Shown one piece after another: positions 1-8,688 of a stretch of 64,000 bases of DNA (positions are counted from its first letter, which is position 1; every line of letters starts with the position of its first letter). The stretch is taken from NCBI RefSeq assembly GCF_017565745.1, contig NZ_JAGDYM010000005.1:186001-250000 (forward strand), in the 5' to 3' direction. The notes beneath the pieces are model-generated. The model was not told the origin of the DNA, searched no databases, and was given only the letters and a program-made list of their open reading frames with translations. A program made the position numbers and the translations under genes. Origin of the DNA: Leucobacter weissii (GTDB lineage Bacteria > Actinomycetota > Actinomycetes > Actinomycetales > Microbacteriaceae).

Positions 1-153
1 GGAGGCGAGGAACCACTGCACGTCGGAGGCGGATCCGGCGAGCCCCGCGGTCACCGCAGGGGCCGCGTAGGCGATGACGGCGGAGTCGACGAGCGTGGCG
101 AAGCCGGCCCCGACGCAGCACCACAGCGCCGCGGACCCGCCGCGGTCGGTCAC
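1..153 (-). CDS. MFS transporter, N-terminal fragment (runs off left edge)
   Basis: This is the first 51 codons of a minus-strand gene cut by the window edge. It opens with GTG at 151-153 and reads into a hydrophobic first helix (CVGAGFATLVDSAVIAYAAP) followed by a loop with SDVQWFLAS. That arrangement is typical of the first transmembrane helix and following turn of drug-exporting major facilitator proteins with 14 helices (DHA2 type). The start codon overlaps the stop of the upstream DUF1684 gene (GTGA), so the two are probably translationally coupled. The substrate cannot be told from the fragment. Confidence 0.75.
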   Translation of the reverse strand, partial: MTDRGGSAALWCCVGAGFATLVDSAVIAYAAPAVTAGLAGSASDVQWFLAS

Positions 154-1004
154 CCCGCGGCCGGTGCGGAGGGGGGCGCGATGCCCGGGCGCAGCTCGCC
201 GGCCTCGATGCGGACGGGCAGCCGGTTCTCCGGCGGCGGGAACGGGCAGGTCGCGCTCGCCGAATAGGCGCAGGGCAGATTCGTGGTGCGGTTGAAATCG
301 ATCTCGACGGTGTGCTCCGAGACGCGGGTGACGGAGACGAAACGCGCGGCCGGGAAGGTGAGATCCTCCCCCGTGCGGTCCGCGAAGATCGCGCGAAGGG
401 ACTGCGCGTCCGGATCGCCGAAGAGGGTGAGCCGCAGCGTCGTCCCGCCGATCTCGAACTCCGCCGTGCCCGGCGAATCATAGTGCTGCTTCGCCTCGGG
501 GCCCGCCGCGGAGGCGACCTCGACCGCGTCGCGCGGCGCGGGGACGAAGCGGGCCGTCACCAGCCAGTCCGGGCGAGGGGGGAAGGTCGCGGTCCCCGCG
601 TATCCGGTGCGGTCGGGCGACGCGGGATCCCGCGGTCGCAGCGCGATCCGTCCGCTGCGCGCGGCCAGCTCGATCCGCTTCTCCCCCCAGTCGAGCTGCA
701 GCGACTCGATGCCCGAGAGCGGCCCGAGACGCGCGACGCCCTCCGACGCCGCCTGTAGCGGAGCGCCGGAGGAGGTGCGCACGGCGGAATCCGGGGGGAG
801 CACGACGGTCACGACCCCGTCGCGGTCGGCGCTCCACCGCCCCGGTACGCCGGGGAACTCCTGCGGGGCGTCCGTGAGCCAGTGCAGCGCGGTCGCGCTG
901 AGCGGTCCGTGCGGCGCGACCCTGCCACGCTCGACCTCGGCGTGCCAGGCCTCGTGAGCGGCCGCGAAGTCGTCCGGCTGCGCTGCGTGTTCGGTCGTCG
1001 GCAT
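150..1004 (-). CDS. DUF1684 domain protein
   Basis: A 284-residue soluble protein matching the DUF1684 family in length and layout. An N-terminal segment with HEAWHAEVERGR and the HWL motif is followed by a beta-rich body containing SLQLDWGEKRIEL and a C-terminal half ending in LPCAYSASATCPFPPPENRLP, the conserved family signature. No signal peptide or membrane segment is seen. The biochemical function of DUF1684 is not established. It overlaps the downstream MFS gene by four bases and probably shares its transcript. ATG at 1004 is the first in-frame start. Confidence 0.85.
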   Translation of the reverse strand: MPTTEHAAQPDDFAAAHEAWHAEVERGRVAPHGPLSATALHWLTDAPQEFPGVPGRWSADRDGVVTVVLPPDSAVRTSSGAPLQAASEGVARLGPLSGIESLQLDWGEKRIELAARSGRIALRPRDPASPDRTGYAGTATFPPRPDWLVTARFVPAPRDAVEVASAAGPEAKQHYDSPGTAEFEIGGTTLRLTLFGDPDAQSLRAIFADRTGEDLTFPAARFVSVTRVSEHTVEIDFNRTTNLPCAYSASATCPFPPPENRLPVRIEAGELRPGIAPPSAPAAG

Positions 1005-1159
1005 GGTGGCTCCCGGTCTCCTCGATATGCAGGGGTACGCCGGTAGACAACCACGGCCCGTGCAAGAGGATTCCGAGTATGTCGCCGTGTGTCGCCCGAG
1101 GGCCCCGCCCCGGCGAGTGCGCTTGCGGCGCGGGCGCCCGGCATGGCATACATGGATGC

Positions 1160-2317
1160 ATGACGCGGGCAGAACGACGACGCGCCGACCGCATCGTGGT
1201 CGGCGGCGGGGTCATGGGGCTCGCCGCCGCGGCGGAGCTCGGCCGTCGCGGCGCGTCCGTCCTCCTCCTCGAGCGCTTCGAGCCGCACCACGAGCGCGGC
1301 GCCTCGCACGGCGCCACGCGCAACTTCAACAACGCCTATGCGGAGGCCGACTACCTCGACCTCTTCGCCGAGGCCCGGGGGCTGTGGCGGCGCCTCGAGG
1401 CGGAGACCGGGCGCGCACTGCTCGACCTTGGCGGCCTCGTCACGCACGGGCCGGACGAGACCGTCTCGGCGATCCATGCGGCGCTGCGGGCGCGTGATGC
1501 GAGGGTCGAGCTGGTGAGCGCGGTCGAAGCCGGACGCCGCTGGCCGGGCATGCGCTTCGCGGGGGACGCGCTGGTGGGCCTCGATGCCGGGGTCGTGCGG
1601 GCCGCCGAAGCGCTCGACACCCTCTCCGAAGCGGCGGTGGCGCACGGGGCGGAGCTGCGCTTCGGGCATCGCGTCGTCGGCATCGACGCCGCCTCGGACG
1701 AGCGGGTCGCGGTGACCGTCGAGACCGGATCGGGGCGGCGGATCCTGGCGGAGGCCGCCGGCGTCGTGGTCGCGGCGGGGGCGTGGAGCGCTCCGCTGCT
1801 CGGCGGTGCCGGGTGCGACGGCCTCGTGCGGCTGCCGGAGCTCACGGTCACCGAGGAGCATCCCGCCCACTTCCGGGCGCGCGATGCCGGGCTGCCCTGG
1901 CCGTCGTTCAACCACATCGCGCACGACGCCGAGCTGGAGCTCCGCGGCGGGCACATCTACGGTATGGAGACGCCGGGCGAGGGCGTGAAGGTCGGCTTCC
2001 ACGCGGTGGGCGAGACCGTCGATCCGGACCGCCGCCCCTTCGGGGCGACGGCGGCCAAGCGCCGTCAGCTGCGCGCCTACGTCGCCGAATGGTTCCCCGG
2101 GCTCGACCCGGATTCCGCCGCGGAGATCAGCTGCACCTACACCTCGACGGCGAGCGGCGACTTCGTGCTGGACCGCGTCGGCCCGGTGACCGTCGGCACC
2201 GGGTTCTCCGGGCACGGCTTCAAGTTCGCGCCGGCCGTGGGCCGGATCCTCGCCGATGCGAGCCTCGGGCTCGATGCCCCTCCGGGCCGCTTCCGGCTCG
2301 CGGCGCACGGCCGGTGA
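1160..2317 (+). CDS. FAD-dependent amine oxidase of the monomeric sarcosine oxidase type
   Basis: A DAO-fold flavoprotein of about 385 residues. The N-terminal dinucleotide-binding motif is GGGVMGLAAAAELGRRG. Near the C-terminus, ISCTYTSTASGDFVLD matches the place where monomeric sarcosine oxidase and N-methyltryptophan oxidase bind FAD covalently through cysteine, and GTGFSGHGFKFAP is the usual C-terminal flavin loop. By family it should oxidise a secondary amine such as an N-methyl amino acid with release of hydrogen peroxide; the substrate is not determined. The start at 1160 places the GGG motif close to the N-terminus; an upstream in-frame ATG at 1079 would add 27 unlikely residues. It is convergent with the trans-sulfuration gene. 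Confidence 0.85.
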   Translation: MTRAERRRADRIVVGGGVMGLAAAAELGRRGASVLLLERFEPHHERGASHGATRNFNNAYAEADYLDLFAEARGLWRRLEAETGRALLDLGGLVTHGPDETVSAIHAALRARDARVELVSAVEAGRRWPGMRFAGDALVGLDAGVVRAAEALDTLSEAAVAHGAELRFGHRVVGIDAASDERVAVTVETGSGRRILAEAAGVVVAAGAWSAPLLGGAGCDGLVRLPELTVTEEHPAHFRARDAGLPWPSFNHIAHDAELELRGGHIYGMETPGEGVKVGFHAVGETVDPDRRPFGATAAKRRQLRAYVAEWFPGLDPDSAAEISCTYTSTASGDFVLDRVGPVTVGTGFSGHGFKFAPAVGRILADASLGLDAPPGRFRLAAHGR

Positions 2318-2336
2318 GCTCGTTCGGGTTCGGACG

Positions 2337-3548
2337 TCAGAACGTGCGGTCGAGGGCCTGCTCGAGATCTCGCAGCAGATCCTCCGGGTCCTCGAGACCG
2401 ACCGAGAAGCGCAGGTGCCCGTATCTGCGGAACTCCTCGGGATACGCGGCGACGCGGGGCCCCTCCGTTCCGACGTGGGCGATCAGCGATTCGTCATGGC
2501 CCAGGGAGACCGCGGAGGTGACGACGCGGAGATGCGACACGAACCGGTTCTGCGCGTCCGGGTCCCCGTCCACCGCGAACGAGAGCACGCTGCCGTAGCC
2601 GCGCCCGCCGAATTGGCGCGACGCCAGCTCGTGCTGCGGATGACCCGGGAGGCCGGGGTAGGCGACGTAGGCGATCCGCCGATCTCTGGCCAGGAACTCG
2701 GCGATCCGCTGCGCGCTGGCGAGGTGCTGGCGCAGACGCAGCGGCAGGGTGATCGATCCTCTGCCGATCAGCCAGGCGTTGAAGGGCGAGATGGCGCCCC
2801 CGACGTCGACCAGCGCCTCCGACTTGATCCGCGCGACCGCGGCGCGATCCCCGATCACCGCGCCGCCCAGCGCATCGCCGTGACCGTTGATGAACTTGGT
2901 CAGCGAGTGCACGACGAGGTCGGCGCCGTCCTGCAGCGGCCGGTAGAGCGGGGGCGGCGTGAAGGTGGAGTCGACGGTGAGCAGCGCGCCCGCATCGTGC
3001 GCGATCGCCGCGATCGCCGCGATGTCCACGACTTTCGTGGTGGGGTTGCCGATCGTCTCGACGTGGATCAGGCGGGTGTCGTCGCGGATCGCCGCACGCA
3101 CGGCAGCCGGATCCGACGCGTCGACGAACGTCGCCGAGATGCCGTACTTCTCGGGCAGCAGCTCGGCGAACAGCCGCCAGGTGGCCTCATAGCTGACGTC
3201 GGTGATGAGCACGTGGTCGCCCGCGCGCAGGAAGGTGAAGAAGACCGCGTGCAGCGCCGCGACGCCGGTCGCGAAGACCGCCGCCGCCTCGGCCTCCTCG
3301 AGGGCGGCGAGCTTCTCCTCGAGCGCCAGCTGGTTGCTGTGGGAGTTGCGGGCGTAGAGGGGGAGCTCGGTGCCCGACCAGTCGACGGTCGAGGGATCAT
3401 CGGGCAGCGCGTAGGAGTTGGCGAGCACCAGCGGCGTCCGGATCGCCCCGGTCCCCTCGTCCACGCGGTTGCCTGCGTGCACCGCGCGCGTCGCGAAGGA
3501 GAGCGAGGACGGTGCGTGCTTGTCGGGCAGGTCGCGGGACTCGGTCAT
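2337..3548 (-). CDS. Cys/Met metabolism PLP-dependent enzyme (cystathionine gamma-synthase/lyase family)
   Basis: A 403-residue fold-type I PLP enzyme of the trans-sulfuration family. Visible family features are YARNSHSNQLALEEKLAALE, the cofactor-binding ATGVAALHAVF, the VDSTFTPPPL aspartate that holds the pyridine nitrogen, and VHSLTKFINGHGD, whose lysine forms the Schiff base. Length is normal. Members include cystathionine gamma-synthase, gamma-lyase and methionine gamma-lyase, and sequence inspection does not separate them. It stands alone, with its start at 3548 followed upstream by CoaBC on the same strand. Confidence 0.85.
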   Translation of the reverse strand: MTESRDLPDKHAPSSLSFATRAVHAGNRVDEGTGAIRTPLVLANSYALPDDPSTVDWSGTELPLYARNSHSNQLALEEKLAALEEAEAAAVFATGVAALHAVFFTFLRAGDHVLITDVSYEATWRLFAELLPEKYGISATFVDASDPAAVRAAIRDDTRLIHVETIGNPTTKVVDIAAIAAIAHDAGALLTVDSTFTPPPLYRPLQDGADLVVHSLTKFINGHGDALGGAVIGDRAAVARIKSEALVDVGGAISPFNAWLIGRGSITLPLRLRQHLASAQRIAEFLARDRRIAYVAYPGLPGHPQHELASRQFGGRGYGSVLSFAVDGDPDAQNRFVSHLRVVTSAVSLGHDESLIAHVGTEGPRVAAYPEEFRRYGHLRFSVGLEDPEDLLRDLEQALDRTF

Positions 3549-3632
3549 GGCTCCACGCTACCGCCCGCCCGGACCCGGCGCCCCATCGTGACGAACTGTG
3601 TAGGTGGCCTGCTCCGGCCCGCGCGACCGGAC

Positions 3633-4910
3633 TCAGCGCCCGAGCAGGTCCAGGAGCGCGGCGGCGATCTCGCGCTTCGAGCCCTCCGCCCGCAGCACCG
3701 GCTCGCCGCTCCGATCGAGCACGCGCACGGCGTTGCGCACCGATTCGAAGCCCTCGGTCCAGCCGACCCGATTGACCACGAGCAGGTCCGCGCCCTTGCG
3801 CTCGGCCTTCGCCCGCCCGAGCCCCAGCAGCTCCTCTTCGCTCTCCGCGGTCTCCGCGGCGAATCCGACGATGGTCTGACCCGGCTGCCGGCGGGCCACC
3901 AGACCGCGCAGGATGTCGGGGTTCTGCACCAGTTCGATCGTCGGGGGCGCGTCCGGATGGTCCGCCTTGCGGATCTTGCCGGGGGAGACCCCGGCCGGGC
4001 GGTAGTCCGCGACGGCCGCCGCCATGATCACGATCGCGGCCGCTGCCGCCGCCGCCTCCATCGCCGCCTGCAGCTCGGCCGCCGTGCCGACCGGGGTGAT
4101 CCGCACCTCCGGGGCGCCGTCGAGCTCCTCCAGCACCGCGGACTCCACGTTCGCCGCGACGAGCTCGACCGAGGCGCCCCGCTCGGCGGCGGCGCGCGCG
4201 ATGGCGACGCCCTGCCTGCCGCTCGAGCGGTTGCCGATGAACCGCACCGGGTCGATCGGCTCCCTCGTGCCCCCCGCGCTCACGACCAGGCGCACGCCGC
4301 CGAGGGGCCGGTCGGCGGCGTCGACGGCCGCGCCGGCATCGTCATCCTCGTCGCCGCCGTCGTTCCATCGCGCGTCGGGCGTCCGCCGCGCCGCCGCGTC
4401 CCGGATCGCCGCGAAGATCTGCTCGGGCTCGCTCATGCGCCCGGGGCCGGTGTCCGTCCCGGTCAGACGGCCGCTCGCGGGGCCGACGAGCACGACGCCG
4501 CGTTCGCGCAGGATCGCGACGTTCCGCCGGGTGGCCGGGTGCTCCCACATCTCGGTGTGCATCGCCGGGGCGAGCAGGATCGGCGCGCGGGTGGTCAGTA
4601 CGGTGTTGCCCAGCAGATCGTCCGCGATCCCGGCGGCCAGTCGCGCGATCGTGCTGGCGGTGGCGGGGGCGATCACCACGAGGTCGGCCTCCCGGCCCAG
4701 GCGCACGTGGCGCACCTCCGCGGCGTCGTCGAACACGGAGTCGGTGACGGGGCGGCCCGTGATCGCCTCCCACGTCACCCTCCCCACGAAGCGGAGCGCC
4801 TCGGCGGTCGGGATCGCCTGCACCTCGTGGCCGGCCTCGACCAGCAGCCTGGCGAGCCCCACCGCCTTGTACGCCGCGATGCCGCCGCACACACCGAGTA
4901 CGATTCTCAT
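3633..4910 (-). CDS. coaBC: Bifunctional phosphopantothenoylcysteine decarboxylase / phosphopantothenate-cysteine ligase
   Basis: Catalyses two steps of coenzyme A synthesis: ligation of cysteine to 4'-phosphopantothenate and decarboxylation to 4'-phosphopantetheine. The N-terminal flavin domain begins MRIVLGVCGGIAAYKAV and contains APAMHTEMWEHP, which carries the active-site histidine region. The C-terminal CoaB domain shows SAGGTREPIDPVRFIGNRSS and later KIRKADHPDAP and GFAAETAE. Between the halves is an unusually acidic linker (GGDEDDDAGAAVDAADRP). ATG at 4910 is preferred because the protein then begins exactly at the flavin domain; an upstream start at 4928 adds six residues. Confidence 0.95.
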   Translation of the reverse strand: MRIVLGVCGGIAAYKAVGLARLLVEAGHEVQAIPTAEALRFVGRVTWEAITGRPVTDSVFDDAAEVRHVRLGREADLVVIAPATASTIARLAAGIADDLLGNTVLTTRAPILLAPAMHTEMWEHPATRRNVAILRERGVVLVGPASGRLTGTDTGPGRMSEPEQIFAAIRDAAARRTPDARWNDGGDEDDDAGAAVDAADRPLGGVRLVVSAGGTREPIDPVRFIGNRSSGRQGVAIARAAAERGASVELVAANVESAVLEELDGAPEVRITPVGTAAELQAAMEAAAAAAAIVIMAAAVADYRPAGVSPGKIRKADHPDAPPTIELVQNPDILRGLVARRQPGQTIVGFAAETAESEEELLGLGRAKAERKGADLLVVNRVGWTEGFESVRNAVRVLDRSGEPVLRAEGSKREIAAALLDLLGR

Positions 4911-5008
4911 GACTTCATCCTTACACAATCCTCAACACAGCCGAGCAGTCGGACCGAGCCCGATCGCCCGCTCGATGGGGTCGAGGGCTCGGGGTATCGG
5001 GAGAGCGC

Positions 5009-5758
5009 ATGTGCACAGTGGTCGTCGAGGTGCCCGCATCGCCGGACGGGTCGTTGCGGCTGCTCGCGGTGCGGGACGAGGAGCCGGGCCGCGCCTGGGA
5101 TCCGCCCGGCAGATGGTGGCCCGACCGTCCGGGCACCGTCGGGGTCCGCGACCGGCGCGCGAACGGCGCCTGGCTGGCCGCGTCCGCGGAGCATGGGCGG
5201 CTGGCGGTCATCCTCAACCGCGCGGCGTCGGACGCCCATGGCCGCCCGGAGGCGTCGAATCGTCTCGCCTCCCGCGGCGAACTGGTGCTGGACGACGTCG
5301 AGGGGGCGCGGCTCCGGCGGCCGCGCACGGCGAACTTCAACCTGGTATCGGTCGAGGGGACCCGCGCGAGCGTGACGGGGTGGGACGGCGCGGAGCTGAC
5401 ATCCTCCAGACTCGCCCCCGGGGTGCACATGATCGCGCACCACGACGTCGACGACGCGGCGCGCACGCCGCGGATCGCCAGATGGCTGCCGGAGTTCCGG
5501 GCGCTCGCCGGTGCTCCCGGGCCGGAATGGCGGGAGCGGTGGCTGTCGATCCTGCGCCGCAGCGCGGCATTCGCGCCCGAGGACGACCGCGCGATCATCC
5601 GCGACAACCGCTCGCACGGCTATCCGACGCTCTCGCTGCTCGTCTGCCTGGCGGAGCTGGATCCGGAGCCCGCCGGAGCGGGCCTGCGGCTCGACGCGGC
5701 GACGCTCGCCGAGCCCGCCCGCCTGGGGCGGCTCGACTTCGCGACGACGCGGCTGTGA
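5009..5758 (+). CDS. NRDE family protein (TANGO2-like)
   Basis: A 249-residue protein of the NRDE/TANGO2 family, starting at the invariant MCTVVV where Cys2 may become the mature N-terminus. It contains a variant of the family name motif (VRDEEPGRAWDPP) and the conserved GTWLA-like stretch GAWLAASAEHGRLAVILNR. A role in haem or lipid handling is proposed for eukaryotic relatives; the bacterial function is unknown. It is transcribed divergently from coaBC and converges on the DapA-like gene. Confidence 0.85.
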   Translation: MCTVVVEVPASPDGSLRLLAVRDEEPGRAWDPPGRWWPDRPGTVGVRDRRANGAWLAASAEHGRLAVILNRAASDAHGRPEASNRLASRGELVLDDVEGARLRRPRTANFNLVSVEGTRASVTGWDGAELTSSRLAPGVHMIAHHDVDDAARTPRIARWLPEFRALAGAPGPEWRERWLSILRRSAAFAPEDDRAIIRDNRSHGYPTLSLLVCLAELDPEPAGAGLRLDAATLAEPARLGRLDFATTRL

Positions 5759-5783
5759 CCGGCCGCCGCCCCCTCCGTCGGGG

Positions 5784-6695
5784 TCAGTCGCCGAGAGCGA
5801 GCTCGCGCAGGGCCGCGGCGACGCGGCTCCGCTGCGGAGCGCTCAGACCGAGAAGGGGCCGGGGCAGGCAGTCCCGTGCTGCGAGCCCCAGATCCTCCGC
5901 GATCGCCGCGACGACGCGCAGGCTTCCGCCGCACTCGGCGAACAGCCGCCAGATCGGCGCGAGGCGCGCCGACGCGGCCTCCGCCTCGCCGGCATCTCCG
6001 GCCTGAGCCGCGCGGGCGATCCGGAGCGCGGGCTGGGGCAGGATGCCCCCGAGCACCGAGTACCAGGCGTCGCAGCCGGCGTTCAGGCCCGTCGCGGCGC
6101 GCGCGTCGCCGGAGATCCCGATCGTGACGCGGCGGGGAACGACGTCGCGGATCTCGCGCACGCGCGTGCGAGCGGCGGCGGCGTCTTCGGGCACGCCCGG
6201 GATCTTGATCGAGGCGATCCCCGGCAGCTCGGCGATCCGGGCGTAGAGGCCGGTCGTGAAGGCGAAGCCGGTGGTGCCGGGATTGTCGTACACGATCACC
6301 GGCAGGTCCGTGTGCTCCGTCACGGCCCGGAACAGCTCGAGCACCTCCTCCGGGGCGAGCGGCTGGTAGCTCACCGGCGCCAGCAGGAGGCCCCGGGCGC
6401 CGGCCGCCTCGGCGTCGCGGACGTTCTCGAGCACCCGGGAGGTGCGGAGCGCGCCGACGCCGACGATCACCGGCACGCCTCCCGAGTGGTCGACCGCCAG
6501 TCGCGCCACCCGGGCGCGCTCCTCGCGCGAGAGGTAGGCGTAGGATCCGGTGGACCCGAGCGCGGTGATCGAGTCGACCCCGGCCGTAGCGAGCCGTTCC
6601 ACGATGCGGACGAACGCGGGTTCGTCGACGGCGTCGTCGGCGAGGGGCGTGAGCGGAAAGGCGCTGAGGCCGGTGAACGGCGCGCCCGGGGACAT
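5784..6695 (-). CDS. DapA-like lyase/aldolase (dihydrodipicolinate synthase family)
   Basis: A 303-residue TIM-barrel enzyme that forms a Schiff base with pyruvate-type substrates. It has GSTGSYAYLSREER (phosphate/carboxylate loop), VIVYDNPGTTG with the catalytic tyrosine, and SIKIPG with the Schiff-base lysine. It lies last in a five-gene minus-strand operon, three bases after the ABM-like gene, next to an amino-acid-type exporter and not among lysine genes, so a catabolic or side-pathway role is more likely than DapA itself. The exact substrate is unknown. Confidence 0.85.
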   Translation of the reverse strand: MSPGAPFTGLSAFPLTPLADDAVDEPAFVRIVERLATAGVDSITALGSTGSYAYLSREERARVARLAVDHSGGVPVIVGVGALRTSRVLENVRDAEAAGARGLLLAPVSYQPLAPEEVLELFRAVTEHTDLPVIVYDNPGTTGFAFTTGLYARIAELPGIASIKIPGVPEDAAAARTRVREIRDVVPRRVTIGISGDARAATGLNAGCDAWYSVLGGILPQPALRIARAAQAGDAGEAEAASARLAPIWRLFAECGGSLRVVAAIAEDLGLAARDCLPRPLLGLSAPQRSRVAAALRELALGD

Positions 6696-6698
6696 CGG

Positions 6699-7040
6699 CT
6701 ACGCTCCGTCCGGGACGTGCGCGAGGCCGAGGGCCGGATCGCCGTACACGGATCGCACCTCCGCGATGACGACGCGGTACCGGCCGAGCCACTCCGTATG
6801 GCGGCGCTTCGCCACGCCGTGGGCGTCCATGCCGACGAGCTCGCCGAGGGACTCCAGGCTCGACCAGTAGTACACCTCGGCGTGCAGGCCGGTCTCCTCG
6901 TCGTGCCAGGCCTCCTCGCCGAGGAAGCCCGGGATCCGTCGCGCTCGCTCGGCGATCTCGTCGTCGAGGCGATGGAACCGGTCGTCCAGTCGTTTCGTCT
7001 CGAAGATGAAGGTGGAGCTGTATCTCGGTCGGGTGCTCAC
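6699..7040 (-). CDS. Antibiotic biosynthesis monooxygenase (ABM)-like dimeric alpha-beta protein
   Basis: A 113-residue protein with the layout of the ABM/heme-degrading-like ferredoxin fold: STFIFETKRLDDRF as the first strand and helix, EEAWHDEETGLHAEVYYWSS as the central strands, and a terminal YRVVIAEVRSVYGD strand. GTG at 7038-7040 overlaps the stop of the EamA gene (GTGA), which sets the start. Such proteins bind or oxidise small molecules; no substrate is evident. It is coupled between an exporter and a DapA-like lyase. Confidence 0.7.
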   Translation of the reverse strand: MSTRPRYSSTFIFETKRLDDRFHRLDDEIAERARRIPGFLGEEAWHDEETGLHAEVYYWSSLESLGELVGMDAHGVAKRRHTEWLGRYRVVIAEVRSVYGDPALGLAHVPDGA

Positions 7041-7978
7041 GGCGCCTCCTCCGGCTCGGGTTTCGGTTCGGGTCTCGAATCGGGCCCCCGCCCGGCGCGG
7101 CTCTCCGGTGCCGCCGCGTCGGGGCCGGCGGCTCGGACGCCCCGCCGCTGCGCGCCTGCGCCTGCGAGGACGACCAGCGCGATGCCCGCGCACTGCACCG
7201 GAGAGGGGAGCTGGTGCAGCACCGCCGCGCCGATCAGCACGCCGATCGCCGGTTCGACGGCCATCAGCGTGCCGAACGCGGTGTGGGTCATGCGGCGCAG
7301 GGCGAGCATCTCGAGCCCGAAGGGCAGCACCGGCGAGAGCAGGGCGAGGCCGAGCGCGATCAGCAGCACCCGCGCGTCGAGCTGCCCGAACGCCTGGGGC
7401 GCCCCGACGGCCGCGGTCACGACGGCGGCGATCGGAATGGTGATCGACAGCCCGCTGATGCCCGAGAAGCGATCCCCGACGCGCTGGGTCAGCAGGATGT
7501 AGGCCCCCCAGCCGACGCCCGCCAGCATCGCCCAGGCGATGCCGAGCGCATCGATCCCGCCCTGCCACGGCTCGGTGAGCAGGATCACCCCGGTCAGGGC
7601 GAGCAGCGGCCAGACGAGCATCCGGCGGTCGCTGCCGCGGAGCGCGGCGACCGAGAGCGGGCCGAGGAACTCGATCGCGACCGCGGTGCCCAGGGGGATG
7701 CGCTCGATCGCCGAGAGGAACGCGGTGGTCATGAGCCCGCTCGCGATGCCCAGGCCGATGAGCGGGGCCAGATCCCCGCGCCGGATCCGCCGCAGCGGCG
7801 GGCGGGCGATCAGGACGAGGACCACCGCGCCCATGGTCAGGCGCAGCCACGAGGTGCCGGCCGCTCCGATCTCGGCGATGAGACCGACCGAGAGCGCGCT
7901 GCTGAGCTGGATCATCAGCATCGCCGCGACCGCCATCGACCAGGGCGGCAGCCCGGTTCCCGGGATCCGCGCGCTCAT
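7037..7978 (-). CDS. EamA/DMT-superfamily exporter (RhtA-like)
   Basis: A 313-residue integral membrane protein with about ten hydrophobic segments in two EamA repeats. The first repeat has SALSVGLIAEIGAAGTSWLR and the second begins near WAMLAGVGWGAYILLTQRVG. The pattern (GTSWLRL, FLGPLSVAAL, LEMLALRRM) matches RhtA-type exporters of threonine, homoserine and related amino acids. A proline-rich cytoplasmic tail ends the protein. ATG at 7978 overlaps the stop of the B3/B4 gene (ATGA). Being in one operon with a cupin-XRE regulator suggests efflux of an amino acid or analogue sensed by that regulator. Confidence 0.85.
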   Translation of the reverse strand: MSARIPGTGLPPWSMAVAAMLMIQLSSALSVGLIAEIGAAGTSWLRLTMGAVVLVLIARPPLRRIRRGDLAPLIGLGIASGLMTTAFLSAIERIPLGTAVAIEFLGPLSVAALRGSDRRMLVWPLLALTGVILLTEPWQGGIDALGIAWAMLAGVGWGAYILLTQRVGDRFSGISGLSITIPIAAVVTAAVGAPQAFGQLDARVLLIALGLALLSPVLPFGLEMLALRRMTHTAFGTLMAVEPAIGVLIGAAVLHQLPSPVQCAGIALVVLAGAGAQRRGVRAAGPDAAAPESRAGRGPDSRPEPKPEPEEAP

Positions 7979-8688
7979 GGCGCCGCGATCAGACGCGAGT
8001 CGACGGTCGCCGTCGCATCGAGCGCATCGACGAGATGTTCCGCCGCGGCTCGGAGCGCCCCGTCGCTCATCGGCTCGAGCGCGTCGAGGATGAAGAGCGC
8101 CGTCGTGGTCTCCCGGGAGAGCGCGGTGCGGCGGCCCTGCCGCCAGTTCCACCGCCGGCAGGTCACCCCCGCATCGTCGCGCCAGACCACCTCTCCGGGC
8201 TCCGGGTGCTCGAGGACGGGCTCGCCGTCCGCGAGGGTGTCGAACTCCTCCGAGCCCGTCGCTCGGACGAGTCTCGGGGCGCCGCGATAGCGATCCAGAT
8301 CCTCCCCGCCGAGCGGCACCCGGTGCAGCACCGAGATCGCGTTGTAGGTATCGGTGAGCCGGTTGACCCGGGGCAAGCCAGATGCGGCGCGGCGCAGCAG
8401 AGCCTCCAGGCTGTTCCGGGTGCGCTGCGGATTCGCGCCGAACGCGCGGTAGGCCTCGCGCCAGGCCGAGACCTGCGGGATCCCGGTCACCTCCCGGTCC
8501 GCCAGGGCGCGCCGGGCGGCCGCTTCGGCATCGCTCAACAGCGCCTCGCTCGCCGCATCGCCGGGCCCCGGTGCGATCCCGGCTGCGGCGACCAGCAGCA
8601 CCCGGTAGTCCGGCCGGAGGGCGAAGACCTCCGGGGCGACGGAGGCGCGGTCGACCGCGGCGCACCGGCTCGGGGAGCGGTCAGACAT
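7975..8688 (-). CDS. B3/B4 domain protein (phenylalanyl-tRNA synthetase beta-type domain)
   Basis: A 237-residue protein made of the stand-alone B3/B4 domain that normally forms part of the beta subunit of phenylalanyl-tRNA synthetase. Diagnostic segments are SAWREAYRAFGANPQRTRNS, LPRVNRLTDTYNAISV and the GEVVWRDDAGVTCRRWNWR strand pair. In the synthetase this domain edits mischarged tRNA; free-standing copies may hydrolyse aminoacyl-tRNA or bind amino acids, but their role is unproven. It overlaps the preceding regulator gene by eight bases and the EamA gene by four. Confidence 0.85.
   Translation of the reverse strand: MSDRSPSRCAAVDRASVAPEVFALRPDYRVLLVAAAGIAPGPGDAASEALLSDAEAAARRALADREVTGIPQVSAWREAYRAFGANPQRTRNSLEALLRRAASGLPRVNRLTDTYNAISVLHRVPLGGEDLDRYRGAPRLVRATGSEEFDTLADGEPVLEHPEPGEVVWRDDAGVTCRRWNWRQGRRTALSRETTTALFILDALEPMSDGALRAAAEHLVDALDATATVDSRLIAAP

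Noticed and set aside
2256-6006. Plus-strand frames of 660-1039 codons over the trans-sulfuration and coaBC genes
   Set aside because: Composition is low-complexity and arginine-rich, and recognised enzymes are encoded on the opposite strand.
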